Shown: positions 50,522 to 59,720 of the stretch, piece after piece
Numbering within the stretch: position 1 is the stretch's first letter
How the letters are laid out: every line of letters starts with the position of its first letter
Notes under the pieces: model-generated
The model's input: only the letters and a program-made list of their open reading frames with translations
Told to the model about the DNA's origin: nothing
Databases searched by the model: none
DNA from: DASPPM01 sp052143835
GTDB lineage: Bacteria; Pseudomonadota; Alphaproteobacteria; JACZXZ01
NCBI GenBank assembly: GCA_052143835.1
Contig: JBKQRV010000020.1
Coordinates: 1 to 64,000 of the forward strand
Direction: 5' to 3'
Length of the DNA stretch: 64,000 nucleotides
Position numbers and translations under genes: made by a program

Positions 50522-51847
50522 TCACGCCCGATCGACGAGGTGCATGAAGGAGCCCATCACGCGCCCGCGCACGGCACCGCTCGTGCCGAGCGCATGGCCG
50601 CGCGCATCCGTTGCCACGAAGAGCGGGCTCGCGGCCTCCTCGCGGCCGACGGTCGCGTAGTGGAACTCATGGCCGCGGAAGGCCGATCCGCCGGCGCCGA
50701 GCGGGCCGTCGGCCAAGAGCCTGAGCGCGCGGTAGCCGAGATGGAGGTGCCGCTCTAGAAAGGAAGTCTCGAGCGGCAGCAGCCCCGCCATGAGGTGGGA
50801 GGCACCCGCAGCATCGCTCAAGCGCTCGCCCAGCACCATGTAGCCGCCGCACTCGCCATAGACGACGGCACCGCGCGCGGCCGCGGCCCGCAGCCCGTCG
50901 ATGAAGCGGCGGTTGGCCGCGAGCCTCCCCGCATGAAGCTCCGGATAGCCGCCCGGAAGATAAACCGCATCGGCGTCTTGCGCCGGCGGCTCGTCGGCGA
51001 GAGGGGAGAAAGGCAGGAGCTCGGCCCCTTGCGCGCGCCAATCCTCGAGCAGATGCGGATAGGCAAAGGCGAAGGCGTCGTCGCAAGCAAATGCCGTGCG
51101 TTGGCCGAGCGGCGCCACGCAAGCGAGCGTCCCGCGCGGGGCCAAGGACCGCGCCGGGCGCGCGAGACGCGCGAGCGCAGCGAGATCGAGGTGGCGTGCG
51201 GCATGCTCGCCGGCGCGCATCAAGAAATGCTCGAGATTCTGGTGTTCCCGCGCCTGCACCAGGCCCAGATGACGCGCGGGCAATACCAGCTCCGCCTCGC
51301 GCGGGAAGCAGCCGAGGAGGGGCATGTCGAGACGCGTGAGCGCGTCAGCGAGAATCGCCTGGTGGCCGGCGCCGCCGACGCGATTGGCGATGACGGCCGC
51401 GATCTCCACCTCGGGGCGGAAATCCCGGAATCCTTTGGCCAATGCCGCCACGGAGGCGCCTTGGCCGGCCGCGTCGATGACGAGGACGACCGGCCAGCCG
51501 GCTAAGGCCGCGAGATCGGCGGTCGAGCCGGTGCCGTCGGCGGCGCCGTCGAAGAGGCCCATGACGCCCTCGACGAGGAGAAGATCGGCGTCTTGTGCCG
51601 CCGCGTCGATGAGTCTCGCAAGCAGATCCGGCCGCATGGCCCAGGGATCGAGGTTGCGGCACGCCCTGCCGCTCGCCGCCGCGTGGAAGGCGGCATCGAT
51701 GTAGTCGGGCCCGACCTTAGCTGAGGCAACGCGCACGCCCGCGTCGCGGTACGCCCGCAAGAGCGCGAGCGTCACCGTGGTCTTCCCACTACCGGAGGCG
51801 GGGGACGCGATGACGAGGCCGGGGGCGGACGACATGGCGGACGACAT
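50522..51847 (-). CDS. cobB: Cobyrinate/hydrogenobyrinate a,c-diamide synthase
   Basis: A 441-residue ATP- and glutamine-dependent amidase. N-terminal P-loop SPASGSGKTTVTLALLRAY with VEGVMGLFDGAADGTGSTAD, and a C-terminal class I glutaminase domain with the nucleophile Cys in YGECGGYMVLGE and His in GSFMHLV near the end. It acts on cobyrinate or hydrogenobyrinate, depending on when cobalt is inserted. Starts 15 bp downstream of cobA on the same strand. Confidence 0.94.
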   Translation of the reverse strand: MSSAMSSAPGLVIASPASGSGKTTVTLALLRAYRDAGVRVASAKVGPDYIDAAFHAAASGRACRNLDPWAMRPDLLARLIDAAAQDADLLLVEGVMGLFDGAADGTGSTADLAALAGWPVVLVIDAAGQGASVAALAKGFRDFRPEVEIAAVIANRVGGAGHQAILADALTRLDMPLLGCFPREAELVLPARHLGLVQAREHQNLEHFLMRAGEHAARHLDLAALARLARPARSLAPRGTLACVAPLGQRTAFACDDAFAFAYPHLLEDWRAQGAELLPFSPLADEPPAQDADAVYLPGGYPELHAGRLAANRRFIDGLRAAAARGAVVYGECGGYMVLGERLSDAAGASHLMAGLLPLETSFLERHLHLGYRALRLLADGPLGAGGSAFRGHEFHYATVGREEAASPLFVATDARGHALGTSGAVRGRVMGSFMHLVDRA

Positions 51848-51861
51848 GGGGGGAGTGCTGC

Positions 51862-52704
51862 CTAATCGCTCGTCTTGCCGCTCGTGCTCGAGGCAAGGGC
51901 CGCTTCGGCGCGCTCCTTGCGCGCGATGGTACCGAGCCAGTCGAGATGCGCGCGCAGCCGCACCACCTCGCCCACCGCCACGATCGCAGGCGGCGCCATC
52001 GCCGCGGCCGCGGCATCGGCCGCAGCACGGCCGAGCGTCGTCTCGAGGACGCGTTGGCTCGGAAGCGTGGCGTCGCTCACGATCGCGACCGGCTCCTCGG
52101 CCGGCCGGCCGGCGGCGATGAGGCGCGCGCTGAGCACGGCGAGATGCTTGAGCGCCATGTAGATGACGAGCACCGGGGAGCCGCGCGCGAGCGCTTGCCA
52201 GTCGATCTCGTCGGGAACCACCCCCGCCGCATTGTGCCCGGTCAGGAAGGTGACGACCGAGTTGCTGTCGCGATGGGTAAGCGGGATGCCGGCGTAGGCG
52301 AGCCCGCCGATGCCGGCCGAGACGCCGGGGATGATGCGGAAGGGAATGCCCGCCGCCGCGAGGCTCAAGGCCTCCTCCCCGCCGCGGCCGAAGACCATGG
52401 GGTCGCCTCCCTTGAGCCGCAGCACCCGCTTGCCCTCGCGCGCCAAGGCAATGAGGCGCTCCGAGATGTCGGCCTGGGTAGGCGAAGGCTTGCCGCCGCG
52501 TTTGCCCGCATAGACGCGCTGAGCTTCGGGCCGCGCAAGTGCCAAGATCGCCTCGCTCACGAGCGCGTCATAGACGACGACATCGGCCTGGCCGAGACCG
52601 TGGTGGGCCAAGAGGGTCAAGAGGCCGGGATCGCCGGGGCCGGCGCCGGTCAGCCAGACCCAGCCGGGCGCAAAGTCCGGCAGTGCCAAGGGTAGTGCGC
52701 TCAT
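51862..52704 (-). CDS. cobA: Uroporphyrinogen-III C-methyltransferase
   Basis: A 280-residue SUMT that makes precorrin-2 from uroporphyrinogen III with two SAM. VWLTGAGPGDPGLLTLLAHH is the N-terminal signature, followed by VVYDALVSEAILALA, VLRLKGGDPMVFGRGGEE, and GIPLTHRDSNSVVTFLTGH. ATG at 52704, and a further in-frame ATG sits 12 bp upstream. Divergent from cbiD with 71 bp between them. Operon with cobB. Confidence 0.94.
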   Translation of the reverse strand: MSALPLALPDFAPGWVWLTGAGPGDPGLLTLLAHHGLGQADVVVYDALVSEAILALARPEAQRVYAGKRGGKPSPTQADISERLIALAREGKRVLRLKGGDPMVFGRGGEEALSLAAAGIPFRIIPGVSAGIGGLAYAGIPLTHRDSNSVVTFLTGHNAAGVVPDEIDWQALARGSPVLVIYMALKHLAVLSARLIAAGRPAEEPVAIVSDATLPSQRVLETTLGRAAADAAAAAMAPPAIVAVGEVVRLRAHLDWLGTIARKERAEAALASSTSGKTSD

Positions 52705-52775
52705 GGGCGCGACCATAGCGGAGGATGCGGCCGAAGCGCTAGCAATGCGCCGCGCGCGCGGTCTATAAGCGCAGC

Positions 52776-53864
52776 ATGGCAGCGCGAAAAGGCCGCACGT
52801 TGCGCCGGGGCTGGACCACGGGAGCCTGCGCTGCCGCGGCGACCAAGGCCGCCTATACGGCACTCCTCACCGGGACCTTCCCCGATCCGGTCGCCATCAC
52901 GCTTCCCAAGGGCGAGCGGCCCGCCTTCGCGCTCGCGCGCGAGGAGCTGGGCGAGGGCTTCGCGTGCGCCGGCATCGTCAAGGACGCCGGCGACGATCCC
53001 GACGTGACGCATGGAGCGCTCGTGCTTGCGACCGTGCGCCTGGGGCCGGCGGGGACCGGCGTCGCCTTCCGCGCGGGCGAGGGTGTGGGCACGGTCACCA
53101 AGGCGGGCCTGCCGCTTGCGCCCGGCGAGCCCGCGATCAACCCCGTCCCGCGCGAGATGATGCGCCAAGCCGTCGCCGAGGTGGCGCGCGCGCACGGCGG
53201 ACGCGGCGACGTGACGATCGAGATCGCGATTCCCGGCGGCGAGGCGCTCGCGCGCAAGACCTGGAATCCGCGCCTCGGTATCCTCGGCGGGCTCTCCATC
53301 CTCGGCACCACCGGCATCGTCGTGCCCTACTCCTGCTCGGCGTGGATCCACTCGATCCACCGCGGCATCGACGTGGCGCGCGCCGAGGGTCTCCGCCACG
53401 TCGCGGGCTCGACCGGCTCGACTTCGGAGCGCGCACTCCAGGCGCTCTATCATCTCCCCGACTCCGCACTCCTCGACATGGGCGACTTCGCGGGCGGCCT
53501 GCTCAAATACCTCCGCCGCCACCCGCTGCCGCGTCTCACCATCGCGGGCGGCTTCGGCAAGATCAGCAAGCTCGCGGAGGGCCATCTCGACCTCCATTCG
53601 GGACGCAGCCGGGTCGACCAGGCCTGGCTTGCCGATCGCCTCGCCGAGCTCGGCGCCGCCCCGGAGCTCCTTGCCAAGGCAAGGAATGCCAACTCGGCGC
53701 TCGAGACGCTCGAGCTCGCACGCGCGGCCGGGATCGGCATCGGCGATCTCGTAGCTGCCCGCGCCCGCGAGACCGCACTCGGCGTTCTCGCAGGCGCCCC
53801 GGTTGCAGTCGAGGTCCTGATCTTCGATCGCGCCGGCCAGCTCGTCGGCCGCGGCAATGGCTGA
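52776..53864 (+). CDS. cbiD: Cobalt-precorrin-5B C1-methyltransferase
   Basis: A 362-residue CbiD. LRRGWTTGACAAAATKAAYT at the N-terminus is the family hallmark, with GVGTVTKAGLPLAPGEPAIN, LGILGGLSILGTTGIVVPYS, and GSTGSTSERALQALY. It performs C1 methylation in the early-cobalt route, where the aerobic pathway uses the unrelated CobF. It overlaps cobK by 8 bp. Confidence 0.94.
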   Translation: MAARKGRTLRRGWTTGACAAAATKAAYTALLTGTFPDPVAITLPKGERPAFALAREELGEGFACAGIVKDAGDDPDVTHGALVLATVRLGPAGTGVAFRAGEGVGTVTKAGLPLAPGEPAINPVPREMMRQAVAEVARAHGGRGDVTIEIAIPGGEALARKTWNPRLGILGGLSILGTTGIVVPYSCSAWIHSIHRGIDVARAEGLRHVAGSTGSTSERALQALYHLPDSALLDMGDFAGGLLKYLRRHPLPRLTIAGGFGKISKLAEGHLDLHSGRSRVDQAWLADRLAELGAAPELLAKARNANSALETLELARAAGIGIGDLVAARARETALGVLAGAPVAVEVLIFDRAGQLVGRGNG

Positions 53865-54606
53865 GTGCTGCCTCCTCATCCTGGGCGGCACCGGCGAGGC
53901 CGCGGCACTCGCCGCGCGCGCGGCACTCGTCCCGCACCTCCGCGTCATTACCTCGCTCGCGGGCCGCACCAGCGCGCCGCTTGCCCCGCATGGCGAGCTT
54001 CGCCGCGGCGGCTTCGGCGGTGCGGACGGCCTTGCCGCCTATCTGCAGGATGCGGCGATCGACCTCGTCGTCGACGCCAGCCATCCCTTCGCGGCCGCCA
54101 TCTCGCGCCATGCGGAGGAGGCGTGCGCGCGCGCGGGCAAGCCGCGCCTCGTGCTCGTGCGTCCGCCTTGGCGGAGGCAAAGCGGCGACCGCTGGATCGA
54201 GGTCGACGATCTCGCGGGCGCGGCCGCGGCCCTTCCGGGCCTCGCGCGCCGCGTCTTCCTGAGCGTGGGCCGGCAGGAGCTCCGTACCTTCGCAGCCGTG
54301 CGCGATTGCTGGTTCCTTGTCCGCCTGATCGAGCCGCTCAGCACGGCGCTGCCGCTGGCGGAGGCCGAGATCATCACGGCCCGCGGCCCCTTCACGGTCG
54401 AGGGCGAGCGTCAGCTCATGACGTCGCGGCGCATCGAGGCGCTCGTCAGCAAGAACAGCGGCGGGGACGCCACCTACGCCAAGATCGCGGCGGCGCGCGA
54501 GCTCGGCCTGCCGGTCGTGATGGTGCGCCGCCCGGCGCCACCCCCGGGCGAGACCGTCGAGGCCGTCGAGGCCGCGCTTGAGTGGATCGTCGGGCATCTC
54601 TCTTAG
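53857..54606 (+). CDS. cobK: Precorrin-6A reductase
   Basis: A 249-residue NADPH-dependent reductase. LLILGGTGEAAALAARAAL is the nucleotide-binding N-terminus, then DLVVDASHPFAAAISRHAEE, FLSVGRQELRTFAAV, and a C-terminal region with ALVSKNSGGDATYAKIAAAR. Translationally coupled to cbiD. It converges with cobM, the stop codons overlapping at 54603-54606. Confidence 0.94.
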   Translation: MAECCLLILGGTGEAAALAARAALVPHLRVITSLAGRTSAPLAPHGELRRGGFGGADGLAAYLQDAAIDLVVDASHPFAAAISRHAEEACARAGKPRLVLVRPPWRRQSGDRWIEVDDLAGAAAALPGLARRVFLSVGRQELRTFAAVRDCWFLVRLIEPLSTALPLAEAEIITARGPFTVEGERQLMTSRRIEALVSKNSGGDATYAKIAAARELGLPVVMVRRPAPPPGETVEAVEAALEWIVGHLS

Positions 54607-55367
54607 GGCCGGCGCCGCGGCCGCAGCACATGCGCGTGGCGCGGGTCGTAAAGCGCGCTGTCGCGAAAGTTGTCGGGAGCAAGCGCGCGGCCAACGAGCA
54701 CCAGCGCCGTGCGCGTGAGCTTCGCCTTGCGCAGCTTGTCGGCGATGTCCTCGAGCGTTCCGCGGATGACCTGCTGATCGGGCCAGCTCGCGCGATAGAC
54801 GACCGCGACCGGGCAATCGGCGCCGTAGAGCGGCGTCAATTTCTCGACGATCGTGCGCATGTTGCGCACCGAGAGATGGACGGCGAGCGTCGCGCGCGAG
54901 CGGCCTAGGAGTGCGAGATCCTCTCCCGCCGGCATGGCCGAGGCCTTCATCGCGGTGCGCGTCAGGATCACGGTCTGGCTCACCTCCGGCAACGTGAGCT
55001 CGCATTTGAGGAGCGCCGCGGCGGCGGCGAACGCGGGTACGCCCGGTGTCACGTCATAGGCGATGCCGATGCGGTCGAGCCGGCGCATCTGCTCGGCGAT
55101 CGCGCCGTAGAGCGAGGGGTCGCCCGAATGGACGCGCGCCACGTCCTGACCCTTGCAGTGAGCGGCCGCCATCTCGGCGATGATCTCGTCGAGCGTGAGC
55201 GGGGCCGTATCGACCACGCGCGCGCCACGGGGTGCTGCCGCGACCAGCTCGCGCGGGACGAGCGAGCCCGCGTAAAGGCAGACCGGACAACGCGAGATGA
55301 GGGCGCGGCCGCGCACGGTGATGAGATCGGCAGCACCGGGCCCCGCCCCGATGAAATGCACCGTCAC
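54603..55367 (-). CDS. cobM: Precorrin-4 C11-methyltransferase
   Basis: A 254-residue SAM methyltransferase of the tetrapyrrole family. VHFIGAGPGAADLITVRG (N-terminus), VCLYAGSLVPRELVAAAP, VARVHSGDPSLYGAIAEQMR, and GVPAFAAAAALLKCELTLPE fit CobM/CbiF. ATG at 55367 overlaps the cbiG-cobJ stop as ATGA. Last gene of the minus-strand cobalamin operon. Confidence 0.94.
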   Translation of the reverse strand: MTVHFIGAGPGAADLITVRGRALISRCPVCLYAGSLVPRELVAAAPRGARVVDTAPLTLDEIIAEMAAAHCKGQDVARVHSGDPSLYGAIAEQMRRLDRIGIAYDVTPGVPAFAAAAALLKCELTLPEVSQTVILTRTAMKASAMPAGEDLALLGRSRATLAVHLSVRNMRTIVEKLTPLYGADCPVAVVYRASWPDQQVIRGTLEDIADKLRKAKLTRTALVLVGRALAPDNFRDSALYDPRHAHVLRPRRRP

Positions 55368-57178
55368 CGCGCACGCTCCTTCCTGGCGGGCCGGGCATTG
55401 CCGTAGCCGCGCGGCGTATAGACGGCGTCAGCACCATCCCCGCGCTTGAACGCGCGCGTGGACGTGCTGCCGATCAGCACCACCGTCAGCATGTCGACCC
55501 GGCTCGCTTCCAGCTCGGCGAGGCGGACGACCTCGAGCGTCTCGCCGTCGCGGCCAAGATTGCGCGCGAGGACCACGGGCGTGTCGGGGGCCCTGTGCTT
55601 CAGAAGGATGGACCGCGCCGTCTCGAGCTGGTGCCTGCGGCGGCGCGAGACCGGATTGTAGAGGGCGACGACGAAGTCGCCGGCCGCGGCCGCCTCGAGC
55701 CGGCGCTCGATCGCCTCCCAGGGGGTCAGGAGATCGGAAAGCGAGATCGCGGCGAAGTCGTGGCCGAGGGGCGCACCCGCGCGCGCGGCGGCGGCCTGCA
55801 TGGCCGAGATGCCGGGTGCCACGCGCACCTCCATACCTCGCCACGGCTGCGGCGTGCGCTCGAGGAGCTCGAAGGTAAGCGAGGCCATGGCATAGATGCC
55901 CGGGTCGCCCGAGGAGACGAGGGCGGCCGTGCGGCCCTCGGCGGCGAGCGCCAATGCCGCCTTGACCCGCGCCTCCTCCTCGCCGAGCGCGAAATCGTGC
56001 CGCCGCTTGGCCTTCGTGCGCGCGCCCAGAAGGTCGAGATAAAGGCTGTAGCCGACGAGGTCGCTCGCCTCGTCGATCATGCCCGCAGCCTCGGGCGTCA
56101 ACCAGGCCTCGCCCCCCGGCCCGATGCCGACGATGAAGAGCCGGCCCCGCGCGCGTCCCGTCTTCTCGATCGGGATCGGCCGCGGGGCGAGTGCGATGGC
56201 ACAGGTGGCGCGGCGCGAGCGCTCTTTGCCGAGCACGAGCCGGCCTTCTTCCCCGGCGGCAGCAAGGGCCGCGGCTTCGGCGACGCCGTGACAGCCGACC
56301 CCGCGAAAGACCGCTTCCGAGGGGTTGAGGAGCCGCGGCGTCTCGGCCTCGAGCTCGGCTGCGCTGAAGAAGCGCAGAGGCACGCCGAGACGCTCGGCCA
56401 GCGCCAAGAGGGCAGGCTCGTCCATCTTGAGATCGAGCGAGAAGAGCCCCGCGATCGCCGCGGGGGCCACCTTCGCTTGCGCGAGGCAGGCCTCCACGAG
56501 GGCCGCGAGCTCTTGCGGAGCGGTGCCGCGCTCGCAACCGACCCCGAGGGCGATCACCGCCGGATGATAGACGAGCCGCTCGGGCGTGCCCTCCCGGCAA
56601 TTCTCGCTCACGCAAATCTCGAGCGGCCCGGCCTCTGCGAAGGGCAGGCCGCTTTCCGCAAGCCAAGGTGCGTCGCCGTCGAGCTTCACGGTGGCACCGG
56701 CGAGAAGCGCCGCGGTGAAGGGCTTCACATGCTCGAGATTGGCAAGACGCCAGCCGGGCGGCGGCTCGTCGAGCGCGAGGGCGAAGCGCACCTCGCCCGC
56801 GGTCGTGATCGCCGGCGCCACGCCGAGCGCCTCGCCGATGCGCCGCGCGAGCGCGTTGGCGCCATGATGGCCCCCCAAAAGCGGCACCACGGCGCTGCCG
56901 TCCTCCGCGACCGCGACGACGGGCGGCTCGCGCCGCTTGTCCTCGAGCATCGGCGCCAGCGTCCGCACGAGCACGCCCGCCGCGGCGAGCCCGACGATGG
57001 CGACGCCGTCTTTGAAAAGCGCGCGAAGATGAGCGCCCGTGTCCGCGAAAGCGACGTCCGGGCGGTCCACGCGCCCGGCGAGGCCGTGGAGGCGGGCGTC
57101 GGGCAGTGCGGCCGCGATCTTGAGCGCCGCAGGCCTGGCGCTCTCGCCGAGAAGCACGATGGCGATCTTGCCTGTCAT
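55364..57178 (-). CDS. CbiG-CobJ fusion (cobalt-precorrin-5A hydrolase/precorrin-3B C17-methyltransferase)
   Basis: A 604-residue bifunctional protein. Residues about 1-335 are a full CbiG, with N-terminal, central and CobE-like C-terminal parts (GGHHGANALARRIGEALGVA, AVIALGVGCERGTAPQELAA, FSLDLKMDEPALLALAERLG). It opens the ring-contraction lactone and releases acetaldehyde. Residues about 340-604 are CobJ/CbiH (LFIVGIGPGGEAWLTPEA, ALVSSGDPGIYAMASLTFEL, VVALYNPVSRRRRHQLET), which methylates C17. Fusing the two places consecutive steps in one chain. CbiG is normally a mark of the early-cobalt route. Overlaps both neighbours by 4 bp. Confidence 0.93.
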   Translation of the reverse strand: MTGKIAIVLLGESARPAALKIAAALPDARLHGLAGRVDRPDVAFADTGAHLRALFKDGVAIVGLAAAGVLVRTLAPMLEDKRREPPVVAVAEDGSAVVPLLGGHHGANALARRIGEALGVAPAITTAGEVRFALALDEPPPGWRLANLEHVKPFTAALLAGATVKLDGDAPWLAESGLPFAEAGPLEICVSENCREGTPERLVYHPAVIALGVGCERGTAPQELAALVEACLAQAKVAPAAIAGLFSLDLKMDEPALLALAERLGVPLRFFSAAELEAETPRLLNPSEAVFRGVGCHGVAEAAALAAAGEEGRLVLGKERSRRATCAIALAPRPIPIEKTGRARGRLFIVGIGPGGEAWLTPEAAGMIDEASDLVGYSLYLDLLGARTKAKRRHDFALGEEEARVKAALALAAEGRTAALVSSGDPGIYAMASLTFELLERTPQPWRGMEVRVAPGISAMQAAAARAGAPLGHDFAAISLSDLLTPWEAIERRLEAAAAGDFVVALYNPVSRRRRHQLETARSILLKHRAPDTPVVLARNLGRDGETLEVVRLAELEASRVDMLTVVLIGSTSTRAFKRGDGADAVYTPRGYGNARPARKERAR

Positions 57179-57885
57179 CGCCAGGCGCTCCCGCGCCGGT
57201 GGACGAGGATCATGGAGAAATAGGGGACCGCCGCCGGGTCCACCTCGTCGAGGGGCAGAATGCGCTCGCTTCCGAGGCTCGCGTGCTCGATGTAGCGCGC
57301 GCGATCCTTAAGACCCAGGCGCTCGAGCACGCCGCGTACCTTGGCGAAATGGCGCCCGAGCTTGATGATCGCCGCCGCGTCCGCGGACTCGAGCTCGCCC
57401 GCAAGCCGCTCCTCGGGCAAGGGCGCCGGCAGCACACTCAGTACGTCGTGGCGCGCCGCGAGTGGGAAGGCAAGCGCGCCCGCGCAGGCGACGAGCGAGG
57501 TGACGCCGGGCACGAGCTTGACCGGGAAGCGCTCGGCGAGGCGCGCGAAGAGATACATGAAGGAGCCGTAGAAGAAGGGATCGCCTTCGCATAGGCAGGC
57601 GACATGACGCCCTTGGGCGAGCTCGGCGCCGATCTCCTCCGCCGCGCGGTCGTAGATCGCCTCGGCCGGGAAACGCTCGCCCGTCATCGGAATGCGGATC
57701 GCGATCTCGCGCTTGGCGGGGGAGAGGAAGCTCGCCACGATCGTGCGCGCGAAGCTCGCCCCTTGCTCTGGAGCCGGATAGGCAACGACGGGTACCGCGC
57801 GCAGAATCCTGAGCGCCTTGAGCGTCAAGAGCTCCGGATCGCCCGGACCGACGCCGAGACCATAAAGGGTTGCCGGCCCGCTCAT
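57175..57885 (-). CDS. cobI: Precorrin-2 C20-methyltransferase
   Basis: A 236-residue SAM methyltransferase converting precorrin-2 (or its cobalt form) to precorrin-3A. LYGLGVGPGDPELLTLKALR, VACLCEGDPFFYGSFMYLFA, VPGVTSLVACAGALAFPLAA, and IIKLGRHFAKVRGVL are CobI/CbiL blocks. ATG at 57885 overlaps the cobL stop by 4 bp. A longer ORF running into cobL is rejected. Confidence 0.95.
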   Translation of the reverse strand: MSGPATLYGLGVGPGDPELLTLKALRILRAVPVVAYPAPEQGASFARTIVASFLSPAKREIAIRIPMTGERFPAEAIYDRAAEEIGAELAQGRHVACLCEGDPFFYGSFMYLFARLAERFPVKLVPGVTSLVACAGALAFPLAARHDVLSVLPAPLPEERLAGELESADAAAIIKLGRHFAKVRGVLERLGLKDRARYIEHASLGSERILPLDEVDPAAVPYFSMILVHRRGSAWR

Positions 57886-59087
57886 CGCTTCACCGCCGCG
57901 AGCTGCGTCACGGTGCGCAACGGTCGCCAGCCGGTCTGCTCGCCGATCGCCTCCGCGCGCTCGACGGCGATGCGGGTGAGGCTGCCGCCGACGCGGGCGC
58001 GCCAGTCGATAAGGCGAGTCTCGCCCGCGAGCGTCACGGCGTTCGCCACCAGCCGTCCCCCCGGCTTGAGCGCTTCCCAGCAGCGCTCGAAGAGGCCGGC
58101 CTCGCCGCCACCGCCGCCGATGAAAACGGCGTCGGGGGACGCGAGCCCATGGAGCGACTCCGGCGCGCGGCTGCCGACGATCTCGAGCGCCGGCACGCCG
58201 AGGGCCGCCGCATTGTCCGCTATGAGCCGCAGCCGCGCCGCCTCCGCCTCGATCGCGACAGCACGGCACGTCGGGTGGCAGCGCAGCCACTCGATCGCGA
58301 CCGAGCCGCAGCCCGCCCCCACGTCCCAGAGCAGCTGCCCCGGCACCGGCGCCAAGGCGGCAAGCGTGATGGCGCGGACCTCGCGCTTGGTGAGCTGGCC
58401 GTCATGGTGGAATGCCTCGTCGGGGAGCCCCGGCACCGGCGCTAGGAGGAGTGCCGCGTCATCGGCCACGCACTCGATCGCGAGCGTGTTGAGGTCGGCG
58501 AGGTCGTTTCTCCGCCAGTCCTCGGCCGTGCCGCTCAAGATGCGCTCGCGCGCACCTCCCATGTGCTCGAGCACGCTGAGCCGGCTGCGGCCGTAGCCGT
58601 GAGCGCGCAAATGCGCCGCCACGGCCGAGGGCGTCGAGGCATTCTCGCTCAGCACGAGGAGCCGCCTGCCGGGCTGGAGGAAAGCATTGAGGAGGGCCAA
58701 GGGCCGGCCATGCAGCGTCAACGTCGCGACCGCGGCACGCGGCCAGCCGAGGCGGGCGCAGGCGAGGCTGAAGGCAGACGGTGCGGGGATGATCGTCATC
58801 TCCTCGAGCGCAATGCGCTTCGCGAGCGTGACGCCGATGCCGTAATGCATGGGATCGCCGGTCGCGAGCACGCAAACGGGCGTCCCGCGGCGGCGCTCGA
58901 TCTCGCCGACGAGGAGCGAGAGCGGCCGCGTCCAGGTGAGCCGCTCGCGCCCGTCGTCGGGCAACATGGCGAAATGGCGGGCCCCGCCCACGAGCGTGCG
59001 CGCGCCGACGACGAGCGTCTTCGCCGCCGGGCCCAAGCCGGCAAGTCCTTCCTCGCCGATGCCCACGACGGCGAGCCACTTGCTCAT
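57882..59087 (-). CDS. cobL: Precorrin-6Y C5,15-methyltransferase (decarboxylating)
   Basis: A 401-residue two-domain enzyme. The N-terminal CbiE-like domain (LAVVGIGEEGLAGLGPAAKT, CVLATGDPMHYGIGVTLAK) methylates C5. The C-terminal CbiT-like Rossmann domain (LLWDVGAGCGSVAIEWLRCH) methylates C15 and decarboxylates the C12 acetate. Normal length for aerobic-type CobL; the early-cobalt pathway usually has two separate proteins. Coupled by 4-bp overlaps with cobH and cobI. Confidence 0.95.
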   Translation of the reverse strand: MSKWLAVVGIGEEGLAGLGPAAKTLVVGARTLVGGARHFAMLPDDGRERLTWTRPLSLLVGEIERRRGTPVCVLATGDPMHYGIGVTLAKRIALEEMTIIPAPSAFSLACARLGWPRAAVATLTLHGRPLALLNAFLQPGRRLLVLSENASTPSAVAAHLRAHGYGRSRLSVLEHMGGARERILSGTAEDWRRNDLADLNTLAIECVADDAALLLAPVPGLPDEAFHHDGQLTKREVRAITLAALAPVPGQLLWDVGAGCGSVAIEWLRCHPTCRAVAIEAEAARLRLIADNAAALGVPALEIVGSRAPESLHGLASPDAVFIGGGGGEAGLFERCWEALKPGGRLVANAVTLAGETRLIDWRARVGGSLTRIAVERAEAIGEQTGWRPLRTVTQLAAVKR

Positions 59088-59716
59088 GCCCCCGCCTCCG
59101 ACATTGCCAGCGCATTGACCGCGGCGGCGGCAAGGGCGCTGCCGCCGCGGCGGCCAAGAAGCGTCAGGTAGGGCACGCCATGGCTCGAGGCGGCAAGTGC
59201 TGACTTCGACTCGGTGGCCCCCACGAAGCCGACCGGGAAGGCGAGGATCGCGGCCGGAGCCGCGGCACCTTCGGCGAGGAGCTCAAGGAGGCGGAAGAGT
59301 GCCGTCGGCGCATTGCCGATCGCGACCAAGGCCCCCGGAAGACGCGGACGCGCGAGCTCGATCGCGGCGGCGGCGCGCGTGGTGCGGCGCTCGCGCGCGA
59401 GCGGTGCTACCCCGGCGGCATCGAGCAGCGCGATCACCTCGTTCCCAGCCCCAAGCCGGCGCCTCTGAATCCCGTCCGCGACCATGCGCGTATCGCAAAG
59501 AACAGGGGCCCCCGCCTTGAGCGCTGCTTGCGCGCGCTCGACCAGGTCCGGCGAGAAGGCGAGATCCGCCACGATATCGCTCATGCCGCAGGCATGGATG
59601 AGCCGCACCACGACGGGCTCGAGCGGCACGGGCACGCGCGCGAGATCGGCCTCGCTCCGGATCGCCGCGAAGGAGCGGCGGTAGATTTCGGCGGGGTCGC
59701 GCAGGTACTCGATCAT
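59084..59716 (-). CDS. cobH: Precorrin-8X methylmutase
   Basis: A 210-residue enzyme moving a methyl from C11 to C12 to give hydrogenobyrinic or cobyrinic acid. DPAEIYRRSFAAIRSEADL, LIHACGMSDIVADLAFSPDL with the catalytic His, LCDTRMVADGIQRRRLGAG, and AFPVGFVGATESKSAL are diagnostic. Overlaps cobL by 4 bp; 4 bp separate it from the upstream cbiX-like gene. Confidence 0.95.
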   Translation of the reverse strand: MIEYLRDPAEIYRRSFAAIRSEADLARVPVPLEPVVVRLIHACGMSDIVADLAFSPDLVERAQAALKAGAPVLCDTRMVADGIQRRRLGAGNEVIALLDAAGVAPLARERRTTRAAAAIELARPRLPGALVAIGNAPTALFRLLELLAEGAAAPAAILAFPVGFVGATESKSALAASSHGVPYLTLLGRRGGSALAAAAVNALAMSEAGA

Positions 59717-59720
59717 CGCC

